Origin: JAXDJJ01 sp034665745 | Lineage (GTDB): Bacteria; Actinomycetota; CADDZG01; WHSQ01 | DNA length: 41,337 nt | Assembly (NCBI GenBank): GCA_034665745.1 | Contig: JAXDJJ010000039.1 | Coordinates: 1 to 41,337 of the forward strand | Reading direction: 5' to 3' | In this document: in pieces, positions 1 through 8,077 of the stretch | Numbering within the stretch: position 1 is the first letter of the stretch | Layout: each line of letters begins with the position of its first letter | Notes under the pieces: generated by a model | Told to the model about the DNA's origin: nothing | Seen by the model: only the letters and a program-made list of their open reading frames with translations | Databases searched by the model: none | Position numbers and translations under genes: made by a program

Positions 1-106
1 TAGCGAAGGGGAACCACCTGGTCCCATTCCGAACCCAGAAGTTAAGCCCTTCAGCGCCGATGGTACTGCCATGGAGACGTGGTGGGAGAGTAGGTCGTCG
101 CCGGAT
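1..106 (+). rRNA. rrf: 5S ribosomal RNA, 3' part
   Basis: The first ~106 bases match the body and 3' half of bacterial 5S rRNA: the conserved block CCATTCCGAACCCAGAAG (25-42) and GTTAAGCCCTTCAGCGCCGA-type loop B/C sequence follow each other as expected, and the 3' strand (GGTGGGAGAGTAGG, about 81-94) closes with CGTCGCCGGA near 105. The 5' end, about ten bases, lies outside the window. It is presumably the last gene of an rrn operon, because a strong intrinsic terminator follows within a dozen bases. Confidence 0.96.
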
Positions 107-116
107 TTAATCTAAG

Positions 117-144
117 AAGAAGCCGCCTTTCGGGGCGGCTTCTT
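117..144 (+). terminator. Intrinsic terminator after 5S rRNA
   Basis: A perfect 11-bp stem, AAGAAGCCGCC (117-127) against GGCGGCTTCTT (134-144), encloses a 6-base loop TTTCGG. The T-rich 3' arm supplies the U-tract. Its place directly behind the 5S gene marks the end of the rRNA operon. Confidence 0.9.
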
Positions 145-189
145 CGCGTCCGGGGTTCGGTTCATCAGTCGGTCACTTAATCTCTGGGC

Positions 190-888
190 ATGCCACCGCG
201 TGATCAACAGCGTCGCCCATCAAGGCCCCCCCGGAAGGAACCGGTCGAGCGGCCGCGGGCAGAGCTCGCCAAGCCGATCCTCCAGGAACTGCACGCCACG
301 GCGCGGCCCGGGAAGGGCGAGATCCTCGTGAAGGTGTTCTCCGAGGCGGCCGGAGCGTTCATGGAAGAGGACTATGCCGAGGCCATCCGGTTGGGCGAAC
401 AGGCCAAGCACATCGCCCTGCGCTCGGCCGCCGCTAGGGAGCTCCTCGGCCTTGCCTACTACCGCACGGGCAAGTGGGTCGAAGCGGCGAAGGAGCTCAC
501 AACCTTCCGGAGGATCTCAGGCTCGACCGAGCAGAACCCTGTGATCGCCGACGCGTACAGGGCGATGGGGAAGCCCGACAAGGCCCTCGAGTTCTGCCTC
601 GAGATCGACCGTAAGGCCGTGGAGCCGGCCGTCTACTACGAGGGGGTCATCGTTGGGGCGGGAGCTCTCGCCGACCAGGGCCGCCTCGATGATGGCATCT
701 CGATCCTGCAGCGCTTGGACCTGCGCCCCGAGGTGGCCGCAGAGCATCATCTTCGGGCCTGGTACGCGCTCGCGGACCTGCTCGAGCGGAACGGTCGGTT
801 CACCCAGGCTAAGGAGTGGTTCGAGGCGGTCGCATCGGCCGATGCCGAGATGACCGATGCCCCCGAGCGGCTGGCCAAACTCTCATGA
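190..888 (+). CDS. Tetratricopeptide-repeat protein
   Basis: The product is 232 aa and soluble, with no signal peptide or membrane segment. The first ~25 residues are Arg/Pro-rich and look disordered. From about residue 40 there are alternating helices of TPR type, seen as A-rich helix pairs such as EDYAEAIRLGEQAKHIA, AARELLGLAYYRTGKWVEAA, ADAYRAMGKPDKALEF and AWYALADLLERNGRFTQA. TPR proteins are scaffolds for protein-protein contacts, and no enzymatic motif is visible. The position relative to the HAD phosphatase, tlyA, nadK and recN resembles M. tuberculosis Rv1691, also a TPR-type protein. No good ribosome-binding site precedes the ATG. The stop codon overlaps the next start (ATGA), so the two genes are probably translated together. 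Confidence 0.85.
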   Translation: MPPRDQQRRPSRPPRKEPVERPRAELAKPILQELHATARPGKGEILVKVFSEAAGAFMEEDYAEAIRLGEQAKHIALRSAAARELLGLAYYRTGKWVEAAKELTTFRRISGSTEQNPVIADAYRAMGKPDKALEFCLEIDRKAVEPAVYYEGVIVGAGALADQGRLDDGISILQRLDLRPEVAAEHHLRAWYALADLLERNGRFTQAKEWFEAVASADAEMTDAPERLAKLS

Positions 889-1316
889 CCGCGCGGGTCG
901 TCGAACTCACCACCGACGAGGAATTCAGGAGCGCCTTTCCTGTGATGAACGAGCTTCGTACGCATTTCCTGGAGCTCGGCGAGTACGAGGCCGCCCTTGC
1001 CGACATGCGTCCCGACGGTTATCGGCTGTTCGCTGCTAAGGACGGCGATCGGATCGTTGCCTTGGCTGGGATAGCGATCAGGACGAACTTCTATTACGGG
1101 AAGTTCCTGTACGTCTACGACCTGATCACGAGCGAGTCGGAGCGCTCGAGGGGGCACGGGAAGCTACTGCTCGACCACCTCGAGGAACTCGCTCGGGCTG
1201 ATGGTTGTCAGACGATCGCGTTGTCCTCTGGGGTGCAGCGCAAGGACGCGCATCGCTTCTATGAAGACAAGATGGGTTACGACCGCCCGAGCTTCGTGTT
1301 CAAGAAGGAGCTGTAG
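885..1316 (+). CDS. GNAT-family N-acetyltransferase
   Basis: The product is 143 aa. The GNAT acetyl-CoA-binding signature is clear: SERSRGHGKLLLDHLEELA (about residues 85-103) carries the R-x-x-G-x-G/A pyrophosphate loop, preceded by the beta-4 strand LYVYDLITSE. The C-terminal HRFYEDKMGYDR is the usual alpha-4/beta-7 region. GNAT enzymes transfer an acetyl group from acetyl-CoA to an amine; the substrate cannot be read from sequence. I chose the ATG at 885 over an upstream in-frame start because it forms an ATGA overlap with the TPR gene and gives the normal family length. The gene ends directly against the convergent gene at 1317 with no spacer. Confidence 0.88.
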   Translation: MTARVVELTTDEEFRSAFPVMNELRTHFLELGEYEAALADMRPDGYRLFAAKDGDRIVALAGIAIRTNFYYGKFLYVYDLITSESERSRGHGKLLLDHLEELARADGCQTIALSSGVQRKDAHRFYEDKMGYDRPSFVFKKEL

Positions 1317-1838
1317 CTACTGCTTCTTCTTCTTGGGTGGGGGAGTTGCCGTGTAGGACCAGCCGGCATTGAAGCCGGTGCCCGTACCTAGACAGACCAG
1401 AGCGACCGTCGCCGTTGTGGGAACGATGCCTTCCTCTCCGCCCGGCTGACGGGTCAGGTAAGCGCCCGTCTCGACGATGCCCGCCTGTTGTGCGGGATCG
1501 TTCGGGTCGATGTGCCCTGGGTCGGAGTAGTAGGTGATGTCGAGGTCCTCGGTGCCCATGCCACCGCTCGTGACGTCGAGCTTGAACTTCCCGTTCCAGG
1601 TCGCCTTGTCGATCTCGAACATGCTGCCGAAGGGGCCCGCCTCGGCTCCACCGGAAACGATCCAGAAGCGACGTGCCCATCCTGTCCAGCAACCACCGGT
1701 CGTCTCACCGTTGGGGCCGGGACCAGGCATGAGGACCGTGCCCTCTTCCTGCTGTGGCGCAGCGCCCGCGTGGGCGCCGACCGGGGAGAGGGCGGCTACG
1801 AACGTCGATACAAGGACAAGGATGATGGCTCGCTTCAC
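1317..1838 (-). CDS. Small secreted protein of unknown function
   Basis: This is a 173-aa protein I do not recognise. The N-terminus is a classical Sec signal peptide: MKRA, a hydrophobic core IILVLVSTFVAAL, and a likely cleavage after AHA (about residue 24). The mature part is rich in Gly, Thr and acidic residues with two cysteines (GGCWTGW and LVCLGTG) that could form a disulfide, and it ends in a PPPKKKKQ tail. The start is GTG, supported by a strong ribosome-binding site (AGGAGG, complement of 1845-1851). It stands alone, convergent with the acetyltransferase. An extracytoplasmic location is likely; no enzymatic motif is visible. Confidence 0.75.
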   Translation of the reverse strand: MKRAIILVLVSTFVAALSPVGAHAGAAPQQEEGTVLMPGPGPNGETTGGCWTGWARRFWIVSGGAEAGPFGSMFEIDKATWNGKFKLDVTSGGMGTEDLDITYYSDPGHIDPNDPAQQAGIVETGAYLTRQPGGEEGIVPTTATVALVCLGTGTGFNAGWSYTATPPPKKKKQ

Positions 1839-1905
1839 GGGATGACCTCCTGGATAGCCTGGGATAAGGGTTCGCCGGGGGCCCTTGTGATTCCTCCCGG
1901 GCGCC

Positions 1906-2823
1906 CTACGCCCCCTTGTCCTGCTTGTCGAAATAGCGCATATAGCCCCAGGTGTTCATCCAGTACGAGGTGGTGTTCTCCATCCGGCTGCGGGCGTCTT
2001 CGGACACCGTGCCCTCCATGGCAGCTAGCGCTTGTTCCTTCACGAGGACGGCTGCGGCATCGACCTCGGTGGTCGCCTTGCGGGCGTTCAGCACCCACTC
2101 CGCCCACCGATTGAACGCTTCTATCGATTCAGCACAGAAGTCCTCGACGCTCTTCGCGTTCGCTCCCTCGGAGTGGGGTCCGTAGTGAGTAGGCCACAGC
2201 GTTGTCGGGTGAGCGTCGCGGATGCGCTCGATCGATGCGATCGCCTTCTCGAGGTGGAACTCTGGCGGTGGCGTTGCGGGCCTGATCACACCGATGTCGG
2301 GCAAGCGCACGCCGAGTGCGTCACCGGCGAAGAGATCGCCATCCGAGGAGAGGTACGCGTGGTGGTGATACGCGTGACCGGGTGTCTCCAATGCGGTCAG
2401 GGTTGTGCCGCCGAGGTCGATGGTCTCGCCATCCGCGATCACGTGGATGCGCCCCTCGTCGATCGGGTCGATCCCACCCCACATCTGGTCCATGCGGTCG
2501 CCGTAGATGCGCGATGCACTCGACCACAGCTTCGACGGATCGACGAGATGTGGAGCTCCAACCTCGTGCACCCCGACGAGCGCGTCCGGGAATCGTTCCG
2601 CGACAGTGCCGGCGGCCCCCGCGTGGTCGAGATGGATGTGGGTCACGATGATCCAGTCGAGATGCTCCACAGCGTTCGCTTCGAGGCCAGCGAAGACGTT
2701 GTCGACGACCGACTTCGGCCCGGTTTCGATCAATGCAGTCTTGTCGGTCCCGCGCACGAGGAAGGTGCCCGTGATGCCGGGCTGACCGTGCATCTGGGTG
2801 TCGATCAAGACGGGTGAGGGCAT
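1906..2823 (-). CDS. Metallo-beta-lactamase-fold hydrolase
   Basis: The product is 305 aa. The metal-binding signature HIHLDH sits at residues 62-67 (T-H-x-H-x-D-H), followed by a second metal histidine in ALETPGHAYHHHAYL, the bridging aspartate in LFAGDALGV and the last histidine in LWPTHYGPH. This is the full set of a di-metal MBL-fold enzyme, closest in layout to glyoxalase II-like or general MBL hydrolases; the substrate is unknown. The C-terminal ~90 residues are helical. The start is the ATG at 2823, set back from AAGGA. The frame stays open upstream across the lipid kinase gene, but that extension is antisense to a real gene. It is divergent from the lipid kinase gene, 27 bases apart. 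Confidence 0.88.
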   Translation of the reverse strand: MPSPVLIDTQMHGQPGITGTFLVRGTDKTALIETGPKSVVDNVFAGLEANAVEHLDWIIVTHIHLDHAGAAGTVAERFPDALVGVHEVGAPHLVDPSKLWSSASRIYGDRMDQMWGGIDPIDEGRIHVIADGETIDLGGTTLTALETPGHAYHHHAYLSSDGDLFAGDALGVRLPDIGVIRPATPPPEFHLEKAIASIERIRDAHPTTLWPTHYGPHSEGANAKSVEDFCAESIEAFNRWAEWVLNARKATTEVDAAAVLVKEQALAAMEGTVSEDARSRMENTTSYWMNTWGYMRYFDKQDKGA

Positions 2824-2850
2824 GCTCCTGCGATCCTTTCGGCCGTTACT

Positions 2851-3780
2851 GTGGCGGGGATGATAGCCGCCGGCCCCAAGCCCCCCGCCGTCCTGATCGT
2901 TAATCCTTATGCAGGGCGCTTGTCCGACGGCGATCGTGAGGTCGTGATCTCGGCCCTCAAGGCACGCTTCGATCTCGAGGGCTTCGCCACCACCGGTCGT
3001 GGGAGTGGGATCGACGTCGCTCGCAAAGCTGCCGGGGAGGGAACTCCTCTGGTGATCGCGTTCGGTGGCGACGGCCATGTCAATGAAGTGGCGAACGGGG
3101 TCGCCGGAACCGACTCGACCCTGGCGATCGTGCCCGGGGGAACCATGAACGTGTTCGCACGCTCGCTCGGTATCCCGACTGACGCGATGGCGGCGGTCAA
3201 CCAGCTCCACTCCCACATCGACCACGCTCCACGACAGGTCTCGCTGGGCAAGATGGATGATCGCTACTTCACGTTCTCGGCCGGGTGCGGGTTCGACGCT
3301 GAGGCGGCCGAGATGGTCGAGAGGGACGTCCCCAAGAAGCGACGGTTCGGCGAGATCTACTTCTACTGGAGCGCGTTCCGGGTCCTCACCGGCACCTATC
3401 GTCACCGTCGACCTGGGATGACCCTGCAAGGGGACTTCGGACAGATCCCGGTGGCGATGGCCATCGCGTGCAACACCGGTCCTTATGCCTACCTCGGCAA
3501 GAGAAGCATCGACATCGCACCCGAGGTCGACCTGGACAAGGGGCTCGACATCTTCGCTCTGCGCACCATGCGGATCGAAGCGTTCCCCGTATATGCGTGG
3601 CGGTGTCTCGTCTCGGGCGATCTCGTCCATCACGAGGATGCCTTCTACGCGAGTGACCTGGAAGGGTTCGAGCTGCGTTCCGAGAAACCGTTCCATCGTC
3701 ATGTCGACGGTGAACCTCTCGGCGAGTCCACGACTGCCCGGTTCAGCATCGAGCCGGGGGTGTTGAAGGTTCAGGTGTGA
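2851..3780 (+). CDS. Diacylglycerol kinase-type lipid kinase
   Basis: The product is 309 aa if the GTG at 2851 is used, or 306 from the ATG at 2860; neither has a clear ribosome-binding site. The DAGK catalytic domain is evident: LIVNPYAGR near the N-terminus, the nucleotide-binding GGDGHVNEVANG (about residues 72-83), and VPGGTMNVFARSLGIP, the motif that distinguishes DgkB/YegS/BmrU-type kinases. Family members phosphorylate diacylglycerol or related lipids at the inner membrane face. The usual GGDGT loop reads GGDGH here, an uncommon change. The second domain includes FSAGCGFDAE and HVDGEP, as normal. The gene overlaps the next by four bases (GTGA). Confidence 0.88.
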   Translation: MAGMIAAGPKPPAVLIVNPYAGRLSDGDREVVISALKARFDLEGFATTGRGSGIDVARKAAGEGTPLVIAFGGDGHVNEVANGVAGTDSTLAIVPGGTMNVFARSLGIPTDAMAAVNQLHSHIDHAPRQVSLGKMDDRYFTFSAGCGFDAEAAEMVERDVPKKRRFGEIYFYWSAFRVLTGTYRHRRPGMTLQGDFGQIPVAMAIACNTGPYAYLGKRSIDIAPEVDLDKGLDIFALRTMRIEAFPVYAWRCLVSGDLVHHEDAFYASDLEGFELRSEKPFHRHVDGEPLGESTTARFSIEPGVLKVQV

Positions 3781-4295
3781 GCGTTCTCCTGATAGACCCC
3801 GATGACGAGCTCGGGGCCGCGATCGTTGCCCGCCTGTTAGGGGAGGGAGACGAAGTCCGTGTCCTCGCGGCACAACCCGGAAGCTGGAAAGACCGAGGCG
3901 CCTTCGTAGCTACCGGCGATCCCCTGGATACTGACCTCGTCGAACGGGCGTGCACGAACGTCCGCACCATCGTGTTCACCTTCACCGGGCGGTCGGTCCA
4001 CCTCTCCTTGCTGGATTCCGCCCTCACCCCCGCTGCCGCAGCGGGCGTCGACCGCGTGATCGTGTGCGTTCCGACTCCGGATCAGGGCGTCTTGCGCGCT
4101 CTCGATGCCAGCGGCCTCAGCTATGTGGCGATCGTGACCGGCCGACGTGGATTCCTGCCGAAGAGGACGATCGAACCGACGCAGGTTGCAGAGGCGGTCA
4201 ACGCGGCGGACGACCTCGTGGGGGAGCCGAAGTTGGTGGTGGATCTGACCAGCGAGGAAGGTCTAGCGGAGTTGAAGCTAGGCGGTCATGCCTAG
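3777..4295 (+). CDS. Rossmann-fold NAD(P)-binding protein (NmrA/SDR-like)
   Basis: The product is 172 aa. The N-terminus MSVLLIDPDDELGAAIVARLLGEGDEVRVLA is a beta-alpha-beta Rossmann opening, but the glycine motif is degenerate (D-P-D-D-E-L-G instead of G-x-x-G-x-x-G). A later LTPAAAAGVDRVIVCVP and a short C-terminal half follow, as in NmrA-like and atypical SDR proteins. It is far shorter than full SDRs (250-300 aa) and lacks the YxxxK pair, so a catalytic role is doubtful. The GTG start overlaps the lipid kinase stop by four bases. The 3' end overlaps livF on the other strand by 18 bases. Confidence 0.65.
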   Translation: MSVLLIDPDDELGAAIVARLLGEGDEVRVLAAQPGSWKDRGAFVATGDPLDTDLVERACTNVRTIVFTFTGRSVHLSLLDSALTPAAAAGVDRVIVCVPTPDQGVLRALDASGLSYVAIVTGRRGFLPKRTIEPTQVAEAVNAADDLVGEPKLVVDLTSEEGLAELKLGGHA

Positions 4296-4994
4296 GTACG
4301 CCTCTTGGATCGTGGCGTAGTCCAAGCCTTCTGCTGCGGAGCCCTTGTAGATCAAGGTGCCCTTCTCCATCACGAACGCGCGGTCGGCGAGCTTCAAGAC
4401 ACCGGCGTTCTGCTCGACCATGAGGACCGTGGTGCCGTCCTTGTTGATCTTGTCGACGACCTCGAAGACGGTCTGCGTCAGCTTGGGGGACAGGCCGAGA
4501 GAAGACTCGTCGATCAGAAGCAGTTTGGGCCGCGCCATGAGGCCACGGGCTATCGCGAGCATCTGCTGCTCTCCACCCGACAACGTGCCGGCGAGCTGGG
4601 CCCACCGCTCGCGTAGGCGCGGGAAGTACTCGACGGCGCGCTCGACTATCTCTTTGGTCTCCTTGCGCTGCTTCTTGTAGGGCCAGGCACCAAGCCTGAG
4701 GTTCTGAGCGACAGTCAACGCCGGAAAGACCCGGCGGCCTTCGGGGACGAGGACGACACCCTTCGCCACGAGCTTGCGGGGATCCATACCGGTGATGTCT
4801 TCGCCGTTGAAATGCACGGTCCCGGACCACGGCTTGAGAAGGCCCGCGAGCGACAGAACCGTTGTCGTCTTTCCTGCTCCGTTCAATCCCAGAAGTACCG
4901 CGGTTTCGCCCTCTTCGACGTCGAACGAGATGCCCTGTAGCACCGGGAGCGAGCCGTAACCGGCCTTGAGGTCACGGATCTCAAGCAGTGACAT
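4278..4994 (-). CDS. livF: Branched-chain amino-acid ABC transporter ATPase LivF
   Basis: The product is 238 aa, the normal LivF length. The order of motifs is LLGLNGAGKTTT (Walker A), LVPEGRRVFPALTVAQNL (the LivF-typical stretch after the Q-loop), LSGGEQQMLAIAR (ABC signature) and LLLIDESSLGLSP (Walker B). One of two cytoplasmic ATPases driving uptake of Leu/Ile/Val or related amino acids. The start is the ATG at 4994, which gives MSLLEIRDL and overlaps livG by 14 bases; the in-frame ATG further upstream lies deeper inside livG. It is the last gene of the liv operon. Confidence 0.95.
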   Translation of the reverse strand: MSLLEIRDLKAGYGSLPVLQGISFDVEEGETAVLLGLNGAGKTTTVLSLAGLLKPWSGTVHFNGEDITGMDPRKLVAKGVVLVPEGRRVFPALTVAQNLRLGAWPYKKQRKETKEIVERAVEYFPRLRERWAQLAGTLSGGEQQMLAIARGLMARPKLLLIDESSLGLSPKLTQTVFEVVDKINKDGTTVLMVEQNAGVLKLADRAFVMEKGTLIYKGSAAEGLDYATIQEAYLGMTA

Positions 4995-5787
4995 CGGCGT
5001 CCTCCTCGGACTCAGTCTCGTCGACATCGCCGCCGAGGTACGCGGCGATCACTTCGGGATGACGCTGTACCTCTTCCGGGCGACCCGAGGTCATGACCTG
5101 ACCAAAGTTAAGGACGTAGACGTAGTCGCAGACCCCGACAACGAGCGGAACGTGGTGCTCGATCATCAAGACGGTCAGATTCAGGGTCTTGCGCAACTTC
5201 AAGAGACGCTCACCGAGTGCATGAGCCTCGTCCGGCCCCATGCCCGACGAAGGCTCGTCGAGCAGCAGGAGGTCCGGGTCGGTCGCCAGCACGGTGGCGA
5301 TCTCGATGAGCTTCAACGTTCCATAGGGGAGCCCATCGAGCTGAGAGTTGGCAAGGTGGGTGAGATCGAGGAAGTCGAGAACCTCCATCCCGTAGTTCTT
5401 GAGCTTGCGCTCCTCGGAGAACGTGCGTGGCATACCGAGCAAGGCGCTCGGCGCGCCGTAACCGATACGCGGGTGCTGGGCGACCATGCAGTTCTCGAGC
5501 ACTGTGAGACCGCGGACCAGACCGATGTTCTGGAACGTGCGTCCGATCCCCATCGCGACCCTGCGGTGCGTAGGCAACAACGAGATGTCCTGGCCCCGGT
5601 ATGTGATCGAGCCTGTGTTCGGTTGATACGCACCCATGATGCAGTTGAACAGGGTGGTCTTCCCGGCCCCGTTCGGCCCGATCAACCCGACGATCTCCCA
5701 TTCAGGGACGTTCACATTGACTTCGTTCAACGCGACCAGACCGCCGAAGCGGATGCCGGTGTTGTTGATCTCGAGGACGCTACCCAT
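4981..5787 (-). CDS. livG: Branched-chain amino-acid ABC transporter ATPase LivG
   Basis: The product is 268 aa. Walker A is GLIGPNGAGKTTLFN (about residues 34-48), the signature region is LPYGTLKLIEIATVLA, a divergent form of the C-motif in which the usual SxGxxxR is altered, and Walker B is LLLLDEPSSGMGP. The extended LivG insertion with RTFQNIGLVRGLTVLEN is present, which separates it from LivF. It pairs with LivF under the membrane subunits LivH and LivM. The C-terminus is acidic (DETESEEDAD). The start overlaps the end of livM by 8 bases. Confidence 0.94.
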   Translation of the reverse strand: MGSVLEINNTGIRFGGLVALNEVNVNVPEWEIVGLIGPNGAGKTTLFNCIMGAYQPNTGSITYRGQDISLLPTHRRVAMGIGRTFQNIGLVRGLTVLENCMVAQHPRIGYGAPSALLGMPRTFSEERKLKNYGMEVLDFLDLTHLANSQLDGLPYGTLKLIEIATVLATDPDLLLLDEPSSGMGPDEAHALGERLLKLRKTLNLTVLMIEHHVPLVVGVCDYVYVLNFGQVMTSGRPEEVQRHPEVIAAYLGGDVDETESEEDADVTA

Positions 5788-7018
5788 CGTCGCCGTCCTC
5801 CTTGCTCTCTACTGCACGGCCGAGCGCATCGAGGTCCTCGGTAGTCGCGTCTTTGTGACGAAGGCCAACCTTGGCGAGCATCCCGCCGCTCTTGGACTTC
5901 GCCGGCTTCTTGTGTTTGGCGTGGCCTTCAGGGTGCATCGAGAACGGCTTGCCGCCAAGCCAGCGGGTGACGGGGGAGAGCTGCTCGCCGATACCACCCG
6001 GGTACTGGATCAAGGTCAGGATCGCTAGGCCCGAACCGATGACGATCGTGAAGTAATCGGGCTCGCGATGAAGCGTGTTTCTGACGAAGTGATCCAGGGG
6101 GCCGATCAATATCAGCAGGAACGGGAAGAGGGCGAAGAAGGCGGATCCCACCACAACGCCGATCCGGTTTCCGAGACCCCCGACTACGACCATCAGCACC
6201 CACAGCAACGCGTTGGCGAAGTTGAAGTTGTTGGATACGACGTTCGTCTCATGGAATGCGAACAAGCTGCCGGCGATGCCGGCGAAGAGACCGGAGAGGG
6301 AGAACGCGAGCACCTTGTAGGCCGTCACGTTGATCCCGTAGGTGGCGGCGACCGCCTCGGAGTGCTTGATCGAGAGGATCGCCCGGCCCACCTTCGACTT
6401 CAGAAGCCGCCAGTCGACGAATATGACGCCCGCAAGGAAGATGAAACAGAGGAACGCGAACTCTCTGTCGGTGGCCCAGCCGTTCGGGCGGGTCGCCGGC
6501 ATACCTGCACCCCCGTTGGTCAAGAACGGGATCTCGAAGATCGAGCGTTCCGCCACGAAGCCGTACGCCAAGGTGATCAGAGCGAGATAGAGACCTTTGA
6601 TACGCAGGGCGACGAGACCGAGGAGCATCGCTGCCACCGCGCCGCTGAGGGCTGCTACGGCGGTTGCCGTGAGGAACGTGTTCATGGAGCACGAGTCGAC
6701 GGTGCAGCCGGCCTTCTGGGTGGCGTAGTACGCGGCAACGAACGCGGCGATACCGACGAAGCCGTGGTGACCAAGGGACACCTGCCCGACGTATCCCAGA
6801 ACGATGTTGAGGGAGAGACCGATGATGGCGTAGATGGCCGCAAGCGAGATGCGGTCCGCCCAGTAGCTGGGGACGACCGCGGTGGCCCAGAGGACCCCAC
6901 CGAAGATCAGCGCGAACACGACCAAACGCGCCACCCAACCCTGGACGCTCGGCGTCCACCTCTCGCTCGGGTTGCCTGCCTTTACGGGTTCGAGGACCTC
7001 GGTCGCTGCTGCGCTCAT
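5780..7018 (-). CDS. livM: Branched-chain amino-acid ABC transporter permease LivM
   Basis: The product is 412 aa with about ten membrane helices. The LivM signature is visible as LSLNIVLGYVGQVSLGHHGFVGIAAFVAAY near residues 47-76 and SEAVAATYGINVTAYKVLAFSLSG-type coupling sequence later. After the last helix there is a long hydrophilic cytoplasmic tail of ~75 residues, first Lys-rich (HAKHKKPAKSKSGG) then acidic, longer than in typical LivM. LivM and LivH together form the translocation path. It overlaps livH by 4 bases and livG by 8, so the four genes are tightly coupled. Confidence 0.94.
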   Translation of the reverse strand: MSAAATEVLEPVKAGNPSERWTPSVQGWVARLVVFALIFGGVLWATAVVPSYWADRISLAAIYAIIGLSLNIVLGYVGQVSLGHHGFVGIAAFVAAYYATQKAGCTVDSCSMNTFLTATAVAALSGAVAAMLLGLVALRIKGLYLALITLAYGFVAERSIFEIPFLTNGGAGMPATRPNGWATDREFAFLCFIFLAGVIFVDWRLLKSKVGRAILSIKHSEAVAATYGINVTAYKVLAFSLSGLFAGIAGSLFAFHETNVVSNNFNFANALLWVLMVVVGGLGNRIGVVVGSAFFALFPFLLILIGPLDHFVRNTLHREPDYFTIVIGSGLAILTLIQYPGGIGEQLSPVTRWLGGKPFSMHPEGHAKHKKPAKSKSGGMLAKVGLRHKDATTEDLDALGRAVESKEDGDDG

Positions 7019-8037
7019 GCCTCACTCCCAAGGAGGCCCTGGGGTCGAGCCAGAAGGATCAACAGCAAGACCAAGATGATCGCGACATCGGGGAGGCCCG
7101 GGATGATGCTGGACAGCGGTTTCACGATCCCTCCGACGGTGAGCGAGTAGTTGAAGCCAGCCCAGTTCGACAAGGACTGAACACAACCGATCACGATCCC
7201 GCCCAGGAACGCGCCGGGGAGGCTCGTCATGCCTCCAAGGACGGCTGCGGCAAAGGCTGGGATCAAGATCCCAGTCGTCATAGCTCCTGGGGTCAAGGTT
7301 CCCGATATAGGGATGTAGATGATCCCGGCAACACCTCCCAGGAACGCTGCCGTTCCCCAGATGAACCGGGACATGCGCTCGACCCCGATGCCTACGACGC
7401 GCGTGGCGAAGGCGTCTTGTGATGTCGCAAGGACGGCGAGGCCTAGGTCCGTCTTAGAGAAGAAGTAGCCAAGAACGATCGCGAGAACGATCAGCACTCC
7501 TAGCGCGATCAGATTCTGAGGTTCGACGAAGTAGTGGAATATCTCGGGTCCGTTCGGATTCCCTTGGGCATCGGTCGCAGCGATCATCGGACGCAGCACC
7601 TTGGCTTCGGGTAGGAACAAGATGATCTCCATCCCAACCGTGAACAAGGCGAACGAGATCGTGGCCACCAACAGGGTGATCCGTGGCGAGTTCATCAGGG
7701 GACGAACGACAACGCGTTCCATCAAGAGGCCCATGAGTACCGCCCCCAACAATCCGATCGGAACCGCCACCCAGTAGGGGATGTTGATCGCGGTGACCTG
7801 CTCGAGAAGGATGAAGACGATGAAGGCGGCGATGGTGCCGAACTCGCCCTGCGCGAAGTTGAAGACCCGGCTCCCCTTGTAGACGAGGACGAGCCCGACG
7901 GCAACGAGGCCGTAGATGGCCCCGGTCATTACGCCGATGACCACCGCTGCGTTTGGCCCCGCGTCGTCACCCGCTCCAAGAACGAGGATCAAGCCGAGCA
8001 GAAGGCAGGTCGCACCAACTACGATTCCGGTTCTCAT
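7015..8037 (-). CDS. livH: Branched-chain amino-acid ABC transporter permease LivH
   Basis: The product is 340 aa with eight to nine hydrophobic segments. Characteristic stretches are GAIYGLVAVGLVLVYKGSRVFNFAQGEFG near residues 41-69 and the coupling region AFATRVVGIGVERMSRFIWG, followed by AAAVLGGMTSLPGAFLGGIVIG. This is one of the two permease subunits of the liv-type importer. The start codon is ATG. A 40-base gap separates it from livK upstream, the largest gap inside the operon, and the gap shows no strong hairpin. Confidence 0.94.
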   Translation of the reverse strand: MRTGIVVGATCLLLGLILVLGAGDDAGPNAAVVIGVMTGAIYGLVAVGLVLVYKGSRVFNFAQGEFGTIAAFIVFILLEQVTAINIPYWVAVPIGLLGAVLMGLLMERVVVRPLMNSPRITLLVATISFALFTVGMEIILFLPEAKVLRPMIAATDAQGNPNGPEIFHYFVEPQNLIALGVLIVLAIVLGYFFSKTDLGLAVLATSQDAFATRVVGIGVERMSRFIWGTAAFLGGVAGIIYIPISGTLTPGAMTTGILIPAFAAAVLGGMTSLPGAFLGGIVIGCVQSLSNWAGFNYSLTVGGIVKPLSSIIPGLPDVAIILVLLLILLARPQGLLGSEA

Positions 8038-8077
8038 AACGGGGAAGTTACCTCGTCGCTCGGTCTGCTGGCCAACC

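Noticed and set aside
2824..3873. Minus-strand open frame extending the MBL hydrolase by ~350 codons
   Set aside because: It is antisense to the lipid kinase gene, which has clear family motifs; the MBL domain begins at the ATG at 2823.
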